64,000 nucleotides of DNA from Paenibacillaceae bacterium (GCA_015057705.1 SVDU01000007.1:124001-188000), one strand, 5' to 3'; positions 16,818 to 25,986 are shown, counted from the first letter of the stretch. Translations and numbers: made by a program. The notes: a model not told the origin generated them from the sequence alone.

Positions 16818-17211
16818 ACTTTTTTTCTTCTGTATTTTAACATATTAGATATTTAAATAATTTTTAATCAACAAAACAAAATCATTCAACATAAAAGTTT
16901 AATAACCAAACTAATTTCAATCAAATATTGAAATGATGATGTTGGAACCAGGTTATTGTGAATATGGAAAAATGTCGCATTATGTCTAAAAATGTATTAC
17001 GATTTATGACTGATAAGTTAGAATTACAGTTGCATTTTACGATGCAAAGTTATATATTAAGGTTATATTAATTATTTAATCGACGAAGAAGTCAGAACGC
17101 CTGCGTTTTGACTTCTTTTATTATTGAAAACTTAATATTAACTAATTAACGATGGAGTTTATGCTTTCTTAGGCTAGGCTCTTTTTTTATTTAATTTTAA
17201 AGGAGGCATTT
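16818..17211 (+). promoter_or_regulatory. Leader region of the ammonium operon with two terminator-like hairpins
   Basis: No gene fits here. A plausible promoter is TTGCAT (17030-17035), 17-base spacer, TATATT (17053-17058). Downstream, GAAGTCAGAACG (from 17088) pairs with CGTTTTGACTTC around a CCTG loop and is followed by TTTTATTATT. A second stem, GAGTTTA with TAGGCTC (ending near 17181), is followed by seven Ts, just before the AAAGGAGG site at 17200. Two terminators in a leader suggest transcription attenuation of the operon. Which signal acts is not visible. Confidence 0.45.
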
Positions 17212-17505
17212 ATGAAAAAGCAAAACCAATCAACAATCTTGAGGCAAAAAGCCCTGACCCTGGCAGTGCTTTTTGGTTCAGCCTTATTCATTATTTTTCT
17301 TGGTATGTTTTTTTGTGCTTTTAGTTTTTTTAATAATATCAGCTTTCAAGTTTTAAATTCAAAGATTCCCGGAGTGATATTGGGGTTATTGGTAATGTAT
17401 CTGGGTATCCGGTATTATTTCTCGGTAGGCAGGCTTAAGGAGGAAGTCTATAAAAGTACGTCGGAGTTTTGCTGGAAACATTTTATGAAAGAAAAGAAGA
17501 AGTAA
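17212..17505 (+). CDS. Small membrane protein of unknown function upstream of amtB
   Basis: 97 aa with two predicted membrane segments: about residues 17-40 (LAVLFGSALFIIFLGMFFCA) and about 52-72 (IPGVILGLLVMYLGIRYYF), with a basic N-terminus and a basic C-terminus ending KEKKK. A strong AAAGGAGG site precedes the ATG. It lies 47 bases before the amtB start and is probably cotranscribed. I do not recognise the family; an accessory role in ammonium transport is a guess from position alone. Confidence 0.75.
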   Translation: MKKQNQSTILRQKALTLAVLFGSALFIIFLGMFFCAFSFFNNISFQVLNSKIPGVILGLLVMYLGIRYYFSVGRLKEEVYKSTSEFCWKHFMKEKKK

Positions 17506-17552
17506 GAGTATTAGGTAATAAAAAATGTTTCAATAAAAAGGAGGTTATTTTC

Positions 17553-19124
17553 ATGAAAAAAACAGGAACAATCATAAGTTTACTGGTGGTATTAGGGATA
17601 GCGGCAATCGCATTGGCTTTGGCTTTTTCCTCACCAGGCAGTGCAGATCCAACAGGTGCTTCCTATGTATTGCCTACCGGAAAAGAGACAATTACAGATG
17701 TGGCTACCATGGCCAGTAAAGCTTATTACGGTGCTAATTTTACCTGGATTATGATAACCGGCTTTATGGTATTCTTTTTCCAGTGCGGTTTTGCTATGGT
17801 AGAAACCGGATTCTGCCGTGGTAAAAATGCAGCTCATACTATGACAATGAACTTTATGGTATTCTTAGTTGGGGCTGTAGGATATTTTCTTGTTGGTTTT
17901 GCATTCCAGTTTGGCGGCTCCGGCGGCGCTGCAGGATTGGGAACAGGAGGAAGTGCACTTAATGCCATGTTGTCAATACCAGGAATTGGTGGTATTCTGG
18001 GTTATAAAGGATTTTTATTATCAGGTGATGGTATCTATGATCCTGGTATCTATGCATTATTTTTCTTCCAGATGGTATTTATGGATACCACCGTTACGAT
18101 TCCAACCGGCGCTGTTGCAGAACGTATAAAATATTCCGCAATTGTTATTACTTCATTTTTTATTTCCATGTTTCTCTACCCTCTGTTCGGAAACTGGGTA
18201 TGGGGAGGGGGCTGGTTGTCAACCCTTGGTAAAAACTTTGGTTTGGGACACGGCGTAGTAGATTTTGCCGGTTCTGCAGTTGTTCACTCCATGGGCGGGA
18301 TGCTGGCGCTTGCAGGTGCAATTGTCATTGGTCCAAGAATTGGTAAATTCAAAAAGGATGGAACTACAAGAGCATTTCCAGGGCACGATATTCCTATGGC
18401 CATTATTGGAACAATTATCTTATTCTTCTGCTGGTTTTCTTTTAATGCCGGTTCCACGCTGAATGCTTCGGATTTCAGGCTTTCTGTTGTTGCTACTAAT
18501 ACCATGATAGCTGGTGCAATCGGGGGTCTGGCGGCTATGTTTTATATGTGGAGCAGATATGGGAAACCAGATCCTTCCATGACAGCAAACGGTGCGCTGG
18601 CAGGTTTGGTAGCCATTACAGCACCTTGTGCGTTCGTTAATGCAGCTTCTTCTTTTATTATTGGATTAATAGCAGGTATATTGGTTTGTCTGTCAGTATC
18701 TTTTGTTGAGAATCACTTAAGGCTGGATGATCCGGTAGGTGCCATTTCTGTTCACTGTGTAAACGGTCTTTGGGGAGTTCTTTCTTTAGGTTTATTTGCC
18801 GATGGGTCCTATGGAGATGGAATCAATGGAGTTGCAGGTGGGGTGAAAGGTTTATTCTATGGTGATGCTTCCCAGTTTGCTGCCCAGTTTATTGCAGTAA
18901 TTGTTCTTTTTGTATGGGGATTTGGCGTATCTTATCTATTCTTTAGAGTTCTGGACAAAATATGGGGCTTAAGGGTATCACCGGAAGCAGAACTTGCCGG
19001 ACTGGATATTCCAGAAATGGGCGTAGCCGCATACCCGGATCTTCAGTTAGTAAAGTCTGAACTGGATTTTGACTCTGCTGATAACGCAGAAATCAAGCAG
19101 TTAGACAGATTTAAAAAGAGGTAA
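17553..19124 (+). CDS. amtB: Ammonium transporter AmtB
   Basis: 523 aa from MKKTGTIISLLVVLGIAA, chosen because AGGAGG precedes 17553 rather than the longer upstream frame. The first hydrophobic stretch looks like a signal or extra membrane segment, followed by eleven more. Ammonium transporter family motifs are clear: MVETGFCRGKNAAHT, FMDTTVTIPTGAVAER, FAGSAVVHSMGGMLAL (first pore His), FFCWFSFNAGST and VGAISVHCVNGLWGVL (second pore His). It conducts ammonium into the cell and is gated by the PII protein encoded next. Length is longer than the ~400-430 aa of enteric AmtB, mainly from the C-terminal region. Confidence 0.95.
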   Translation: MKKTGTIISLLVVLGIAAIALALAFSSPGSADPTGASYVLPTGKETITDVATMASKAYYGANFTWIMITGFMVFFFQCGFAMVETGFCRGKNAAHTMTMNFMVFLVGAVGYFLVGFAFQFGGSGGAAGLGTGGSALNAMLSIPGIGGILGYKGFLLSGDGIYDPGIYALFFFQMVFMDTTVTIPTGAVAERIKYSAIVITSFFISMFLYPLFGNWVWGGGWLSTLGKNFGLGHGVVDFAGSAVVHSMGGMLALAGAIVIGPRIGKFKKDGTTRAFPGHDIPMAIIGTIILFFCWFSFNAGSTLNASDFRLSVVATNTMIAGAIGGLAAMFYMWSRYGKPDPSMTANGALAGLVAITAPCAFVNAASSFIIGLIAGILVCLSVSFVENHLRLDDPVGAISVHCVNGLWGVLSLGLFADGSYGDGINGVAGGVKGLFYGDASQFAAQFIAVIVLFVWGFGVSYLFFRVLDKIWGLRVSPEAELAGLDIPEMGVAAYPDLQLVKSELDFDSADNAEIKQLDRFKKR

Positions 19125-19163
19125 CTAAACATTAGGGCAATGTGCCGAAGGAAGGTAATATAT

Positions 19164-19502
19164 ATGAAAAAGTTGGAGATTATTATTAAACCCGAACGGT
19201 TGGAAGATGTAAAGAAAATTCTCAATGACAATAAGGCAAATGGTTTAATGATTTCAAATATTATGGGCTATGGCAACCAGAAGGGGTATAAGACAATCTA
19301 CAGAGGAACGGAAACAACCGTTAATCTGCTTCCAAAATTAAAAGTAGAAACGGTAGTACCTGTAGAAATTGCTGAAGTCATTGTCAATGAAATAGTAACA
19401 CAAATAAATACTGGTAATTACGGTGACGGTAAGATTTTTATCTATGATGTGGATGATGTAGTAAGAATCCGAACTGGAGAACGTGGGAAAGATGCTTTAT
19501 GA
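19164..19502 (+). CDS. glnK: PII nitrogen-regulatory protein (GlnK/GlnB family)
   Basis: 112 aa, starting MKKLEIIIKPERLEDVKK. PII signatures: GYGNQKGYKTIYRGTE (T-loop base) and the C-terminal GDGKIFIYDVDDVVRIRTGE, which binds ATP/ADP. In the T-loop the residue where enteric GlnB carries the uridylylated Tyr (RGAEYMV) is Thr here (RGTETTV), so classical uridylylation seems unlikely. It sits 39 bases after amtB, the standard amtB-glnK arrangement in which GlnK blocks AmtB when nitrogen is plentiful. Confidence 0.94.
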   Translation: MKKLEIIIKPERLEDVKKILNDNKANGLMISNIMGYGNQKGYKTIYRGTETTVNLLPKLKVETVVPVEIAEVIVNEIVTQINTGNYGDGKIFIYDVDDVVRIRTGERGKDAL

Positions 19503-19514
19503 GATAACAAAATT

Positions 19515-19569
19515 AACCAATGGGAATCTGAATGCCTTATAAATCAAGGCATGCAGATTCCCATTGGTT
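19515..19569. terminator. Long near-perfect inverted repeat after glnK
   Basis: A 24-base arm (19515-19538, starting AACCAATGGGAATCTG) pairs with 19546-19569 with a single mismatch around a seven-base loop. It lies 12 bases after the glnK stop. No T-run follows, so it may stop transcription poorly, protect the mRNA end, or be a small mobile-type repeat. Confidence 0.6.
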
Positions 19570-19586
19570 GTTATAGGGGGTAAGGA

Positions 19587-19615
19587 TTGTAGCGTTATAT
19601 CATATATAGTATAAT
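19587..19615 (+). promoter_or_regulatory. Predicted promoter of the MalT-like gene
   Basis: TTGTAG (19587-19592), 17-base spacer, perfect TATAAT (19610-19615). Start near 19622, about 33 bases before the ATG at 19655. So the truncated gene may still be transcribed. Confidence 0.5.
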
Positions 19616-19654
19616 CTATAATAACAAAAATATATATCAGGCAGGGATCGCATA

Positions 19655-21244
19655 ATGGGTAATCCGATTGAACTTCTGGAAACAAAATACTGCATTAATC
19701 ATATTTACCGGCAAAAAGCCATAGCAAGAGAGAATCTCTTTGGTATACTGGATGATTCCCTGAGCAACAGACTGACCTTTATCAGTGCGCCAGCCGGATT
19801 CGGTAAAACAACTCTTTTAAGCTCCTGGATTACAATGCATAAAAAAAGATCACTAACTGCATCATGGCTCACTCTGGATGCAGACGACAATGAAGAAAAC
19901 AGGTTCTGGATTTATTTTATAACTGCCATAAAATCAGCATTGCCAGATATTGGCGAAAAGTCATTAAATCTATTATATACCTCCAGGATAGGCGGTATAG
20001 AAACAATGATTACGGTACTGATCAATGAGATTCTGGAGGACGGAAAAAATTTCCTATTTATAATTGAAGATCTGCATGTAATTAAAAACAGGCAAATTTT
20101 TAGTGGGCTAAATTTTTTTATTAATCACATGCCTTATAATATACATCTGATTCTTACAAGCCGCCTGCATATAACATCCCAGCTGTCAGGAATCGGGCAC
20201 CTAAATAGTATCATAGAAATTGGAGAGAATGAGCTTAAGTTTACCAGAAAAGAGACAGAAGTATATACAAACGAGATTATGGAGTTAAAACTCACATACG
20301 ACCAGTTAACCAGGCTTTATGAATTAACTGAAGGCTGGCCGGTGGGCCTTCAGATTGCCGCATTATACTGTAAGCGTAAGGGGGCAGAATCATTATCAGA
20401 CATTGAAACAATGATACTTCAATCGAATTTTGCAGATTATTTCATGGAGGATATCTTAAACAGCCAGCCTCCCGATCTCTATGAGTTTCTCATAAAGACA
20501 TCACTGTTAAATGTGTTTTCCCTTGAACTGTGCCAGGCTGTGACTAATATGGAAAACAGCGGTGATCTGTTAAGACAGGCGCTTGAAATGAATCTCTTTC
20601 TCTCCTGCTTCGATCAGAAAGAGGAATGGTATCGGTATCATAATCTTTTTGCAGCTTTTTTAAGAAAGAAAGCAAACGAAAACTCGCCTGAATTAGTAAA
20701 AGATATATATGGAAAGGCGGCAAAGTGGTACGAATTAAAAGGCTATCAACAGGAAGCCTGCACCTGCTATCTGAAAGCACAATGCTACGAAAAGGCAATT
20801 TATCTGATTGAACAGATCAGTAGTCCTCTTATTTATCAGGGGCAGTTTACAGTAATTGAAAGATGGATCGAATCTGTACCTGCACAATATGTATACGGGA
20901 ATATACGGCTGATGCTGGATTATGTATGGATTAATTTATCCAGACATAAAATCAGTGACGCCAGTTATTATATAGAACTGATTGAAGTAAATAAAATATG
21001 CAAAAGCAAAAAAGAAGGTCACCCCTCCTTATATCAACTGGCAATGTTCCGGGCGATGCAGTGTAAAGCCATCAAATCAGCGCAGAAGAAAAATGTGGAA
21101 TATAATTATTGGCTGGAACGCGGCTGGTTAGATAAAAATTATTATACCAGTAAAGAAATAGGGCTTGCCAAGAAAATTTACTCTGAATTTTTAAAACATG
21201 TGATGAAAAAAATGATGAATGGGAAAAGTATATTAATTAACTAA
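19655..21244 (+). pseudogene. MalT/LuxR-type STAND ATPase, truncated before the DNA-binding domain
   Basis: 529 aa. The N-terminal NTPase has Walker A FISAPAGFGKTTLLSSW (~40-56), Walker B-like FLFIIEDLHVI (~132) and LILTSR (~163). A winged-helix/arm region follows, with LYELTEGWPVGLQIAALYCK and WYRYHNLFAAFLRKKANE, as in MalT-family regulators. Those proteins are usually ~850-900 aa and end in a LuxR helix-turn-helix. Here the similarity fades after about residue 460 and the frame ends KHVMKKMMNGKSILIN with no such domain. It abuts a C-terminally truncated deacetylase gene on the other strand, so a deletion is the likely cause. It could still be a functional ATPase without DNA binding. Confidence 0.65.
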
Positions 21245-21290
21245 CTGGATATGGAGAATATCCCAGAGATCGTGTAAACCTCCAAATTGA

Positions 21291-21857
21291 TTAATCATTT
21301 CTATATTTTCCATCTCTATGCAACGTATCCACATCCCACAGTACCACTGTCATATTGGTTGTGCACTCCAGTTCCTCATTCCAAGACCCATAGGGCGGAC
21401 GGAGGTACTGGGGTCTGACTCCAGTAATAGCTTCAATCTGGCGATTATTTTCTTCAATCTGCTCACAGGCATTGGCTACGGCCTCTCTGCTCATCTGAAC
21501 GTGGCTGTATCCATGATTTCCGATCAGATGCCCGTCTTCCTGCATCTGCTTTACAATTGCTTCCTTGCCCTTTACGTTTTCTCCCAACAGGAAAAAGGTA
21601 GCATGGACACCCCGTTTACGAAGACCATCTAAAAGCAGGGGCGTATAAACAGAATGAGGTCCGTCATCAAACGTCAGTGCAATCTGCTTACTGCCGGAAA
21701 ATTGTTCCCGAACTTCCTCCTTTGCTTCTCCTCCGGCATCTGCTGGCAGAAACAACGTATTTTGGGCCTTACTATAATTAAAAAACAACGCCCCTGCAAA
21801 GACGATATCAAGTACAATGACCGCCAACAGACAGGCCAATTTCCATCTGATTTTCAT
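21291..21857 (-). pseudogene. Membrane-anchored polysaccharide deacetylase, truncated at the C-terminus
   Basis: 188 aa from the ATG at 21857; a TTG 36 bases upstream is also possible and neither start has a clear ribosome site. An N-terminal membrane anchor (~5-25) precedes a NodB domain: IALTFDDGPHS (motif 1), HLIGNHGYSH (motif 2, metal His pair), RPPYGSWNEE (motif 3) and VVLWDVDTLH (motif 4). Motif 5 (the LxH that supplies the general acid) and the last ~40 residues are missing; the frame ends HRDGKYRND. Such enzymes remove acetyl groups from cell-wall glycans. Without motif 5 it is probably inactive. Confidence 0.7.
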
Positions 21858-22035
21858 AAACTTACAAGCCGGCTTTCTGCTTTTATTAATCAATCTATGG
21901 GCTTTGAAGCGAAATTACAACCAGAATATTTCTGTTTTTTTCTATCTTTTCCCTCTAAAATGCGTTATAATTATGTTATTAGAAATATATATTTAAATAT
22001 TGTGTACAATCCCTAAGTGGAAGGAGCGGATTCAA

Positions 22036-22659
22036 ATGGAGCACAAGATCATTGCAATCGGCAGACAGTTTGGAAGTGGAGGGCACGAAATCGCCTTCCG
22101 ATTATCTGAGGAACTGGGGATTCCCATGTATGACCGGGATCTGGTGGAGATGGCAGCGGATAAGCTGGGTTTGTCAGAAATAACGGTGGAAGCAGTGGAT
22201 GAATCTGTGTTTAACTCATTTCTTTCATCCTACCGTTATAACGGTTTTGCCCCAAGAAGAGTACCATTAAATGACAGCACGTTTGAGACACAAAGTAAAA
22301 TCATAGAAAGCCTGGCACAAAAAGGGTCGTGTATATTCGTAGGAAGGTGCGCAGACTATGTTTTACGGGAATATCCCCAGTGCATGAATATATTTGTCTA
22401 TGCATCACAAAAAGACCGCACAGAACGCATTATGCAGCGCTATAACATCTCAAAAAAAGAAGCAGAGACTTCCATTAAAAAAATGGATCACCGCCGCAGA
22501 CAGTATTACGAAACATATACAGACCAGAGCTGGGGAAGTATTGAATCCCATCAGATTCTGTTTAACATCAGCAAGCTTGGAATTCCACAAACAATTGACA
22601 CAATCAAACATCTCTATGTTGACTCCTTATCATCTGATCCGACTAAAACTAATACATAA
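22036..22659 (+). CDS. Cytidylate-kinase-like family protein
   Basis: 207 aa from MEHKIIAIGRQFGSGGHEIA, with AAGGAG nine bases upstream. The P-loop-like GRQFGSGGHEIAFRLSEELG and the later IFVGRCADYVLREYP match the cytidylate-kinase-like family that is common in gut Firmicutes and Bacteroidetes. KDRTERIMQRYNISKKEAE and DHRRRQYYETYTDQSWG form the lid-like part. The substrate has not been established for these paralogues; they are distinct from the essential Cmk. It appears monocistronic, with a terminator right after it. Confidence 0.82.
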   Translation: MEHKIIAIGRQFGSGGHEIAFRLSEELGIPMYDRDLVEMAADKLGLSEITVEAVDESVFNSFLSSYRYNGFAPRRVPLNDSTFETQSKIIESLAQKGSCIFVGRCADYVLREYPQCMNIFVYASQKDRTERIMQRYNISKKEAETSIKKMDHRRRQYYETYTDQSWGSIESHQILFNISKLGIPQTIDTIKHLYVDSLSSDPTKTNT

Positions 22660-22686
22660 TCCCACTTAAAATTATTTTACAGAACA

Positions 22687-22740
22687 AAAACAGGCAGAAA
22701 CCAGAAAAACCCTGTATTATTTCTGATTCCTGCCTGTTTT
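22687..22740. terminator. Bidirectional terminator
   Basis: AAAACAGGCAG (22687-22697) pairs with CTGCCTGTTTT (22730-22740), with extra inner pairs AGAA/TTCT. It separates the convergent cytidylate-kinase-like gene and the response-regulator gene. Confidence 0.75.
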
Positions 22741-23428
22741 AATTTTCAGTAAACCGGTATCCCACTCCCACCTCAGTGATAATAAACCGGGGATTGGCAG
22801 AGTCCTCTTCAATTTTTCTTCTGATGTTTGCCATAAAAACACGTATGGACTGATAATCATCATTTGTATCGTATCCCCAGATCTCATTCTGAATAAAATG
22901 GTGGGTTAAAACCTTTCCAGCATTTAAAACCAGCAGTTTCAGCATTTTATATTCAATGGGAGTAACGTGAACCTCTTCTCCTCTTACCATTAATCTTCTC
23001 TTTTCAAAATCCATATAAAATCCATCCAGTTCAAAAGCTGCTTCCTGTTTTATCATACCGCTTTTGTGCCTTAATGCCACACGGATACGGGCCAGCAGTT
23101 CTCCTGCATGAAACGGTTTTGTCAGATAATCATCTGCCCCCTCATCAAGAGCAGATACTTTTTCCTGCTCCATCCCTCGTGCAGATACCACTATTATGGG
23201 AATATCAGATTCCTTCCTGATCTGGGATAAAACCTCCATGCCGTCAATATCCGGCAGGCCAAGATCCAGAAGTATAATATCCGGGTTATTGGCATAAAAG
23301 TATGAAATTCCAGTAAGACCGTCATCTGCAAAGACAGCGTTGTATCCCTTGCTTTTCAGGGTAATTCTGATGAAATTCTGAATGCTCTTGTCATCTTCGA
23401 TCACAAGAACGCTGATATCATTGATCAT
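22739..23428 (-). CDS. KdpE-like OmpR-family response regulator
   Basis: 229 aa, starting MINDISVLVIEDDKSIQNF. Receiver domain: acidic pair EDD (~10-12), phosphoacceptor Asp in DIILLDLGLPDIDG (~53), Lys in YLTKPFHAGEL (~102). C-terminal winged helix: HVTPIEYKMLKLLVLNAGKV to FIITEVGVGYRF. It overlaps the upstream sensor-kinase gene by 11 bases. KdpE-type regulators control potassium uptake genes; no kdpFABC is in view, so the target is probably elsewhere or a Trk/Ktr system linked to the adjacent TrkA-N genes. Confidence 0.9.
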   Translation of the reverse strand: MINDISVLVIEDDKSIQNFIRITLKSKGYNAVFADDGLTGISYFYANNPDIILLDLGLPDIDGMEVLSQIRKESDIPIIVVSARGMEQEKVSALDEGADDYLTKPFHAGELLARIRVALRHKSGMIKQEAAFELDGFYMDFEKRRLMVRGEEVHVTPIEYKMLKLLVLNAGKVLTHHFIQNEIWGYDTNDDYQSIRVFMANIRRKIEEDSANPRFIITEVGVGYRFTEN

Positions 23429-24902
23429 AGGTCTCCTCCATAGGTATCTCAATTCGAAAAGCTGCGCCTTTTTTCCAACTCTGGTCAATTAAAATTTTCC
23501 CGCCATGAGCCTCTATAATCGCCTTACATATAGCAAGCCCAAGACCAGCCCCCCTCTGACGGTCTCCTTCCCGGTAAGCAGCTGTAAAAAAGCTGTCAAA
23601 AATATGATCCAGCTTATCCTCTGGTATGCCTGTTCCATTGTCACTTACCGTAAATACCATATTCCCGCCTTCTGCTCCTGCAGATACGGTAATAACCGTA
23701 TTATCTCCTGAATGGCGAATTCCGTTATCAATCAGATTTACCAGAACCTGAGTAAATAGCCTTGCATCTACACTTATAAGTTCTATCTCTGGTGGTGTTA
23801 CTGTCTTTAATGTATGATCCCCCAGTCGTTTGTAAACCAGTGCGGCTGCACCCGATATCAAATCATCCACCACTTCTCTTTTCTTTCGTATTTCCAGCTT
23901 TCCTTCCTGAATCCGGGTCATGTTTAGCAGATTCTCAACCATGGAATTAAGCCACTCCGATTCTGTACTGATATCAAACAACATGCTTTTGGCACTTTCT
24001 TCATCTACCAGATTATAATTCTCATAAAGAAAATTGGAGTTGCCTGCTATTCCGGTCAGGGGAGTCCTTAAATCATGGGAAATGCTTCTCAGTAACGTGC
24101 TTTTCAGTCTTTCCCGTTCAATCTGAAGTCCTGACTCCTCTTTTTCCTCATTAAGCTGTTCCCGTTCCAGCACAAGAGTAATCTGGGAAATGACCATTTC
24201 CACATACATACGCTCCTCTTTTGTAAGCCCTCCATTGCTGCACCAAAAGATAATTACACCATACGTCTTACTCAGACTGCAGATGGGCACATAGAGACAG
24301 GTACTATCTCCAAACTGAACTTCTCCATAGCCGCACACTGTGGAATTTCGAAAGCACCACTCAGCTGCCTGGTCGGGGAATCTCTCATCTTTCATTTTGA
24401 GTAACAGTTCTGTTTTTTTTCCAGTCAAATTTTGAAGGCTCTTCATACTGTAAGAAACAACGGCCTGCCGGCCGGAAAGATTTAAGAAACCACTTCCTAT
24501 GGTATTTAGTTTAAGCAGAATCTCCGCACGTTCCCGGTCCAGATTCATTTGCTTTTGCAGCTTATCGGTTAATGATGCCGCAATAAATGCAACAATAATA
24601 AAAATCAGCAAAGAGATTATATAGTTGGGATCATCTACCTGAAAAGTAAATCTGGGAGAGGTTAAAAGGAAATTAAACGTGAAAACAAATACAATGGAAG
24701 ATGAAATACTCCAAAGCATACTTCTGGTTTCCACACTGCAAAGGATGACACCTACCACATAAATCAAAAGCAGATTTTCAGCCCTTACGCCTATATGGCT
24801 TAAAAAAATTGCAAGTAATGTAGACAATACCCAGATAACTGCTATTTTTCCGAAATTACTTAGTTTTCCGAATTCAGTAAAAATCTTTTTTTTCATCTCC
24901 AT
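23418..24902 (-). CDS. KdpD-like sensor histidine kinase lacking the N-terminal KdpD domain
   Basis: 494 aa. Four membrane segments of the DUF4118 type (~20-115) are followed by a GAF-like region, then HisKA with the phosphoacceptor His in RSISHDLRTPLTGIAG (~275) and HATPase motifs LVNLIDNGIRHS, VSDNGTGIPE and GAGLGLAICKAI. Enteric KdpD is ~890 aa with an N-terminal P-loop KdpD domain and a Usp domain; both are missing here, as in many short clostridial versions. It pairs with the response regulator that overlaps its 3' end. Confidence 0.9.
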   Translation of the reverse strand: MEMKKKIFTEFGKLSNFGKIAVIWVLSTLLAIFLSHIGVRAENLLLIYVVGVILCSVETRSMLWSISSSIVFVFTFNFLLTSPRFTFQVDDPNYIISLLIFIIVAFIAASLTDKLQKQMNLDRERAEILLKLNTIGSGFLNLSGRQAVVSYSMKSLQNLTGKKTELLLKMKDERFPDQAAEWCFRNSTVCGYGEVQFGDSTCLYVPICSLSKTYGVIIFWCSNGGLTKEERMYVEMVISQITLVLEREQLNEEKEESGLQIERERLKSTLLRSISHDLRTPLTGIAGNSNFLYENYNLVDEESAKSMLFDISTESEWLNSMVENLLNMTRIQEGKLEIRKKREVVDDLISGAAALVYKRLGDHTLKTVTPPEIELISVDARLFTQVLVNLIDNGIRHSGDNTVITVSAGAEGGNMVFTVSDNGTGIPEDKLDHIFDSFFTAAYREGDRQRGAGLGLAICKAIIEAHGGKILIDQSWKKGAAFRIEIPMEETYDQ

Positions 24903-24975
24903 GAATGATCAGCTGCTTCCTTCCCGTTTTATTTCTTTAAACATAGCACAAACCGGGGAATTCTTCAATCCTCCA

Positions 24976-25374
24976 TCATGAAGACTGTCTGATATACTGT
25001 GCCAGATTATAAACCGGGCTGATGACCTGATCAATTCCAAGCTCCTTAAAAATCTCCACATTTCCGGGATTTTTTACCATGCAGACTGTTTTCCTCACAG
25101 AAAACATCTGTTTTGCCATCTGGCATACCTCCAGGTTATCTGCATCTTTTCCGCTTAATGCGATAATTATATCTGCTCCCTTGATGCCTGCGTCACTTAA
25201 TACTTCTTCGCTTCCGGGATTCCCGTAAACAACCGACACTTTATCATACTCAGCAGCAAGATGCTCGCAGTATGTCCTGTCATCATTTATTACGATCAGT
25301 CTGTGTTTGTCTTTCATAAGAAGTCCGATCAGGTAATCCGCTTCCTCTCTTCCACCCGCTATTCCAATTTTCAT
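24976..25374 (-). CDS. TrkA-N domain protein 2 (potassium uptake regulatory subunit)
   Basis: 132-aa RCK/TrkA-N Rossmann domain: MKIGIAGGREEADYLIGLLM, then LIVINDDRTYCEHLA, VVYGNPGSEEVLSDAGIKGADIIIALSGKD. The first loop is a poor GxGxxG (GIAGGRE), so nucleotide binding may be weak. The domain binds NAD(H)/ATP and gates Trk/Ktr potassium channels. It overlaps the preceding TrkA-N gene by four bases, so the two were probably once, or work as, a two-domain TrkA. No channel gene is nearby. Confidence 0.85.
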   Translation of the reverse strand: MKIGIAGGREEADYLIGLLMKDKHRLIVINDDRTYCEHLAAEYDKVSVVYGNPGSEEVLSDAGIKGADIIIALSGKDADNLEVCQMAKQMFSVRKTVCMVKNPGNVEIFKELGIDQVISPVYNLAQYIRQSS

Positions 25375-25811
25375 GATGCAGATACCTCCTCATATAATTT
25401 CTCTGTAAGGCGGTCAAATTCATCAGCTGAGAGTGCAAATGGATAGATTGGTTTCATATTATACTCCTGAATCAGCTTCTCCTTGCTTTTATCATTTAAT
25501 CTTAAAAATACTTCCGGTACATGAAATATTCTTCCTGCAATCTGAGCGGCCATCAGATTTACATTATCATCACCAGTTGCTGCAACAAAAATCTGTGCCT
25601 GACTGATGCCTGCTTTTCTTAACAGCTCTGCATCAGTTCCGTCTCCAAACATCTGTTCGCCGGCAAATACTCCGGGCAGTCTGTGAAATGCTTCCTCTGA
25701 CAAATCAATCACTATCATTCTTGTATTACGTGTGGAAAGCCGGTTGGCCAGTCCCATACCAAACTCGCCGGCTCCAACAATAATAATTGTCTTCATTTTT
25801 TTAAATAGCAT
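25371..25811 (-). CDS. TrkA-N domain protein 1 (potassium uptake regulatory subunit)
   Basis: 146 aa. Canonical TrkA-N nucleotide site IIIVGAGEFGMGLANRL, then MIVIDLSEEAF and MFGDGTDAELLRKAGISQAQIFVAATGDDNVN. GAAGGA nine bases before 25811 supports MLFKKMKTIII as the start. First gene of a leftward operon with TrkA-N 2, the KdpD-like kinase and the KdpE-like regulator, a coherent potassium-sensing set without its transporter. Confidence 0.87.
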   Translation of the reverse strand: MLFKKMKTIIIVGAGEFGMGLANRLSTRNTRMIVIDLSEEAFHRLPGVFAGEQMFGDGTDAELLRKAGISQAQIFVAATGDDNVNLMAAQIAGRIFHVPEVFLRLNDKSKEKLIQEYNMKPIYPFALSADEFDRLTEKLYEEVSAS

Positions 25812-25950
25812 ATAAGATCGTCCTTCCCTTCTGTCAGTTCATACTCATTTTCAACCCTATTTTACAAAATATACTCATAAAAATGATAGTGGGGATATGG
25901 GATCAGATATAAAGATTCTATAAAGAATAAAATAGTTTTGCCCATGCAAA

Positions 25951-25986
25951 AAGGGCTGCCCTGCCATAAAAATGGGGACAGCCCTT
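25951..25986 (-). terminator. Terminator of the cold-shock gene
   Basis: AAGGGCTG pairs with CAGCCCTT (25951-25958 and 25979-25986); on the minus strand it is followed by TTTTTGC. It sits 29 bases after the stop of the cold-shock gene. Confidence 0.75.

Noticed and set aside
16981-17181. ANTAR-type antiterminator in the amtB leader
   Set aside because: Tested for two hexaloop stems with the A/G pattern before the terminators. The loops seen (TTTACG, GCCTGC) do not fit.
22739-24902. Complete kdp system
   Set aside because: KdpD lacks its N-terminal half and no kdpFABC genes occur in the window.
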